Below, piece by piece: positions 5,026 through 6,891 of a stretch of 6,891 nucleotides of DNA (its first letter is position 1; each line of letters begins with the position of its first letter). Source of the DNA: Betaproteobacteria bacterium (lineage in GTDB: Bacteria; Pseudomonadota; Gammaproteobacteria; Burkholderiales; SG8-39). The notes beneath the pieces were generated by a model, which worked only from the letters and a program-made list of their open reading frames with translations, ran no database searches and was not told where the DNA came from. Location of the stretch: the NCBI GenBank assembly GCA_012274205.1, contig JAAOZY010000207.1, positions 1-6,891 of the forward strand. Reading direction: 5' to 3'. A program made the position numbers and the translations under genes.

Positions 5026-5031
5026 TACAAT
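5026..5031 (+). promoter_or_regulatory. Alternative -10 element next to the adaptor start codon
   Basis: TACAAT matches five of six -10 positions. Transcription would begin near 5038, one base before the ATG at 5039, giving a leaderless message. No -35 is recognisable at 16-18 nt. It overlaps the ATG at 5030, so if used it excludes that start. Confidence 0.35.
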
Positions 5032-5038
5032 GGCCGCC

Positions 5039-6100
5039 ATGAATATACGAGGCATATTGCAATTGCGCGCCGCACTTGTCGGGCTGCTGCTGGTGGCCGC
5101 CGGTGCGCCCGTGCTCGCCGCGCCCGCGACGCCGACCCTGCGCACCGCTCCGGTGCAGTATCGCGAGGTGGAGCAGACCTATGCCGCCGAAGGCGTGGTC
5201 GAGGCGGTGAAGCAGTCGACCGTCGCAGCGCAAATTTCCGGCCGCGTCGTCGCGGTGAATTTCGACGTCGGCGACCGGGTGAAGAAGGGGCAGGTGATCG
5301 TTCGCATCGACCCGTCCGAGGTCAACCAGGCCTATGCGGCCAGCCAGGCCCAGGTTGCCCAGGCGGACGCGGGGCTGCGCAACGCCAAGGCGAATTTCGA
5401 TCGCACGCAGCGCCTGGTGGAGCAGAAATTCATGAGCGCGGCGGCCCTGGACAAGGCGCGCGCCGATTATCTCGCGGCCAAAGCGCAGCTCGGCGTGGCC
5501 GAAGCCGGCGGCGGCCAGGCCGCGGCAACCCGCAGCTACGCCACCGTGATCGCGCCCTACAGCGGCGTGGTATCGGCGCGCCATGTCGAGCTGGGAGAGA
5601 TGGCCGTGCCGGGCAAGCCGCTGATGACCGGGTTCGATCCGAGCGAGCTGCGCGTCACGGCGAGCATGCCGCAGCGCGAGCTCGATGCGGTGCGCAAGCT
5701 CGCCAGCGCGAGCGTGGAATTCCCGGCGCTGAACCAGCGCGTGCCGGCGTCGAAGGTGACCATCCTCCCAGCTGCGGATGCGCAGACGCACACGACACAG
5801 GTGCGGCTGGATTTGCCGGTGGGCATCGAAGGCCTGTACCCGGGCATGTTTGCGCGCGCCTATTTTGCCATCGGCAAGACGAAGAAGCTGTTGATCCCGG
5901 CCAGCGCCGTGGCGCGGCGCAGCGAGGTAAGCGGTGCCTATGTCGTGGCAGCGAACGGCGAGATCCAGTTTCGCCAGCTGCGCCTGGGCGAAGCGGCGGC
6001 GGCAGACGAAGTGGAGGTGCTCGCGGGTGTCGCGGCCGGCGAGCAAGTGGCGCTCGACCCGGTGGCGGCGCTGGCGGCGCTGAAGCGCGCCGGCAAGTAG
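5039..6100 (+). CDS. RND efflux periplasmic adaptor (membrane fusion protein, HlyD/AcrA-like)
   Basis: A 353-residue adaptor that bridges an RND pump to an outer-membrane channel. From this start it has a Sec signal peptide (residues 1-27, NIRG start, hydrophobic core, VLA before APATPT). Next come the first half of the lipoyl domain (about 58-92, ISGRVVAVNFDVGDRVKKGQ), a short coiled-coil hairpin (about 96-152, heptad-rich QAQVAQADAGLRNAKANFDR) and the second lipoyl half (168-190, ATVIAPYSGVVSARHVELGE). A beta-barrel region (about 204-280) and the membrane-proximal domain follow. There is no lipobox, so it is probably soluble or anchored by an uncleaved signal. An in-frame ATG at 5030 would add MAA; neither start has a Shine-Dalgarno sequence, and 5039 gives the more usual signal peptide. 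The pump gene follows 69 nt downstream. The substrate cannot be read from the sequence. Confidence 0.9.
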   Translation: MNIRGILQLRAALVGLLLVAAGAPVLAAPATPTLRTAPVQYREVEQTYAAEGVVEAVKQSTVAAQISGRVVAVNFDVGDRVKKGQVIVRIDPSEVNQAYAASQAQVAQADAGLRNAKANFDRTQRLVEQKFMSAAALDKARADYLAAKAQLGVAEAGGGQAAATRSYATVIAPYSGVVSARHVELGEMAVPGKPLMTGFDPSELRVTASMPQRELDAVRKLASASVEFPALNQRVPASKVTILPAADAQTHTTQVRLDLPVGIEGLYPGMFARAYFAIGKTKKLLIPASAVARRSEVSGAYVVAANGEIQFRQLRLGEAAAADEVEVLAGVAAGEQVALDPVAALAALKRAGK

Positions 6101-6115
6101 AGTACACGATCGATC

Positions 6116-6131
6116 GGCCCGGGGACGGGCC
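6116..6131 (+). other. Hairpin between adaptor and pump genes
   Basis: GGCCCG, loop GGGA, CGGGCC form a perfect 6-bp GC stem 15 nt after the adaptor stop. Without a T-run it is more likely an intercistronic stability or partial-termination element, setting the ratio of adaptor to pump, than a full terminator. Confidence 0.4.
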
Positions 6132-6169
6132 TCCGCAACGAACCACCTAACACAATCCACGAATTTCCC

Positions 6170-6891
6170 ATGGGCATTTCCGGACGCATCAGCAAGACCT
6201 TCCTGCACTCGCAGATGACACCGCTGATCGCGCTGATTGCGCTGTTGCTCGGCGTGTTTGCGGTACTGGTGACGCCGCGCGAGGAAGAGCCGCAGATCAA
6301 TGTCACCATGGCGAACGTGCTGATCCCGTTCCCGGGCGCCTCGGCCAAGGACGTCGAATCGCTGGTGACTGCGCCGGCGGAGCAGGTGCTCTCGCGCATC
6401 ACCGGGCTGGAGCACATCTACTCGGTGACCAAGCCCGGCCTGGCGATACTCACGGTGCAGTTCAAGGTCGGCGAGGACCGCACCCAGGCGCTGGTGCGCC
6501 TGTACGACACCATCAACTCGAACCGCGACTGGGTTTCACCCTCGCTCGGCGTGGGCGAGCCCATCATCAAGCCGATGGGCATCGACGACGTCCCCATCGT
6601 CGGGCTGAGCTTGTGGACAGCAGATCCGGCGCGCGGCGCTTACCAGCTGGAGCAGATTGCGCACGCCGCGGAAATCGAGCTGCAGCGCGTGCCCGGGGTG
6701 CGCGCGGTGACGACCCTGGGCGGCGCGCGGCGCGCCGTGCGGGTGCTGCTCGACGCAGAGCGGCTGCATGCGTGGCGCCTCACGCCGCAGGACGTGCGCA
6801 ACGCGTTGATCGCCGCCAATGCGTCCATGCCCGCGGGCAGCCTGGTGGACGGGAACCGCGAGACGCAGATCGAGACCGGGCAGTTCCTGCA
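6170..6891 (+). CDS. RND family efflux pump, inner-membrane subunit (5' part)
   Basis: This is the N-terminal 240 codons of an AcrB-superfamily (PF00873) proton-driven pump of usually 1000-1100 residues; the right edge cuts it. Residues 1-16 are a cytoplasmic amphipathic start, then TM1 (about 18-35, PLIALIALLLGVFAVLVTP), then the first periplasmic porter region. It has PREEEPQI (36-43), the PGASAKDVESLVTAPAEQVLSRITGLEHIYSVTKPG block (55-90), LTVQFKVGED (94-103), LVRLYDTI (108-115), KPMGIDDVPIVGLSL (135-149), and VPGVRAVTTLGG (172-183). The REEEPQI-type start places it in the HAE1-like branch rather than with the metal-efflux CzcA group, though I cannot resolve the subfamily. The ATG at 6170 gives the conserved N-terminus (MGISGRISKTFLHSQMTPLI) but has no ribosome site. 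It follows the adaptor gene in an apparent operon; no outer-membrane channel gene is visible. Confidence 0.92.
   Translation, partial: MGISGRISKTFLHSQMTPLIALIALLLGVFAVLVTPREEEPQINVTMANVLIPFPGASAKDVESLVTAPAEQVLSRITGLEHIYSVTKPGLAILTVQFKVGEDRTQALVRLYDTINSNRDWVSPSLGVGEPIIKPMGIDDVPIVGLSLWTADPARGAYQLEQIAHAAEIELQRVPGVRAVTTLGGARRAVRVLLDAERLHAWRLTPQDVRNALIAANASMPAGSLVDGNRETQIETGQFL

Noticed and set aside
5000..6415. 471-residue minus-strand frame opposite the efflux genes
   Set aside because: Antisense shadow of the adaptor and pump; composition dominated by Arg, His and Ala, with no recognisable domain.

Overview
The window is GC-rich, densely coding bacterial DNA. It most likely comes from a betaproteobacterium, probably of the Burkholderiales type. 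The reasons are a Bug/TctC-type extracytoplasmic solute receptor in an operon with a molybdenum hydroxylase, a CnoX (thioredoxin-TPR) gene with a CXXC active site, an MFP/RND efflux pair, and the strong G/C third-position bias. Taxonomy is inferred from gene content only.

Left part, minus strand (1-1771): a three-gene operon, transcribed right to left, with almost no spacing. It encodes a TctC/Bug periplasmic binding protein, a [2Fe-2S] small subunit of the xanthine dehydrogenase family, and the N-terminal part of the molybdopterin-binding large subunit, which runs off the left edge. Periplasmic capture of a small (probably carboxylate) compound is thus co-expressed with its probable hydroxylation. 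The last 22 or so visible residues of the large subunit do not look like the family.

Middle, minus strand (1908-3699): a DsrE-family small protein and an alkaline-phosphatase-superfamily phosphodiesterase. Between the DsrE gene and the operon lies a broken copy of the 3' end of the same phosphatase gene (1908-2047). It carries a frameshift, a premature stop and an 81-nt deletion between 7-nt direct repeats. Its edge coincides with the DsrE stop codon. A second phosphatase gene has evidently been lost here.

Intergenic 3700-4027 (328 nt) separates the divergent phosphatase and cnoX genes and is full of structure. It has a perfect 10-bp inverted repeat next to the phosphatase start, and a segment of about 220 nt bounded by 21-nt imperfect inverted repeats. 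It also has a good sigma70-type promoter (TTGAAA-17-TATATA) with three CGGCCAG-type boxes, and two strong hairpins in the cnoX leader.

Right part, plus strand (4028-6891): cnoX, then a 147-nt gap with an FNR/Anr-type site, then an RND efflux adaptor (MFP) and the N-terminal third or less of its RND inner-membrane pump, cut by the window end. No outer-membrane channel gene is visible. The phosphatase, MFP and RND genes have no Shine-Dalgarno sequence. For the first two, a -10-like hexamer lies 7-8 nt before the ATG, which suggests leaderless messages.

I found no tRNA, rRNA, CRISPR array, transposase or prophage gene. Most of the window is ordinary metabolism and efflux. The unusual material is the phosphatase remnant and the repeat-rich intergenic region before cnoX.
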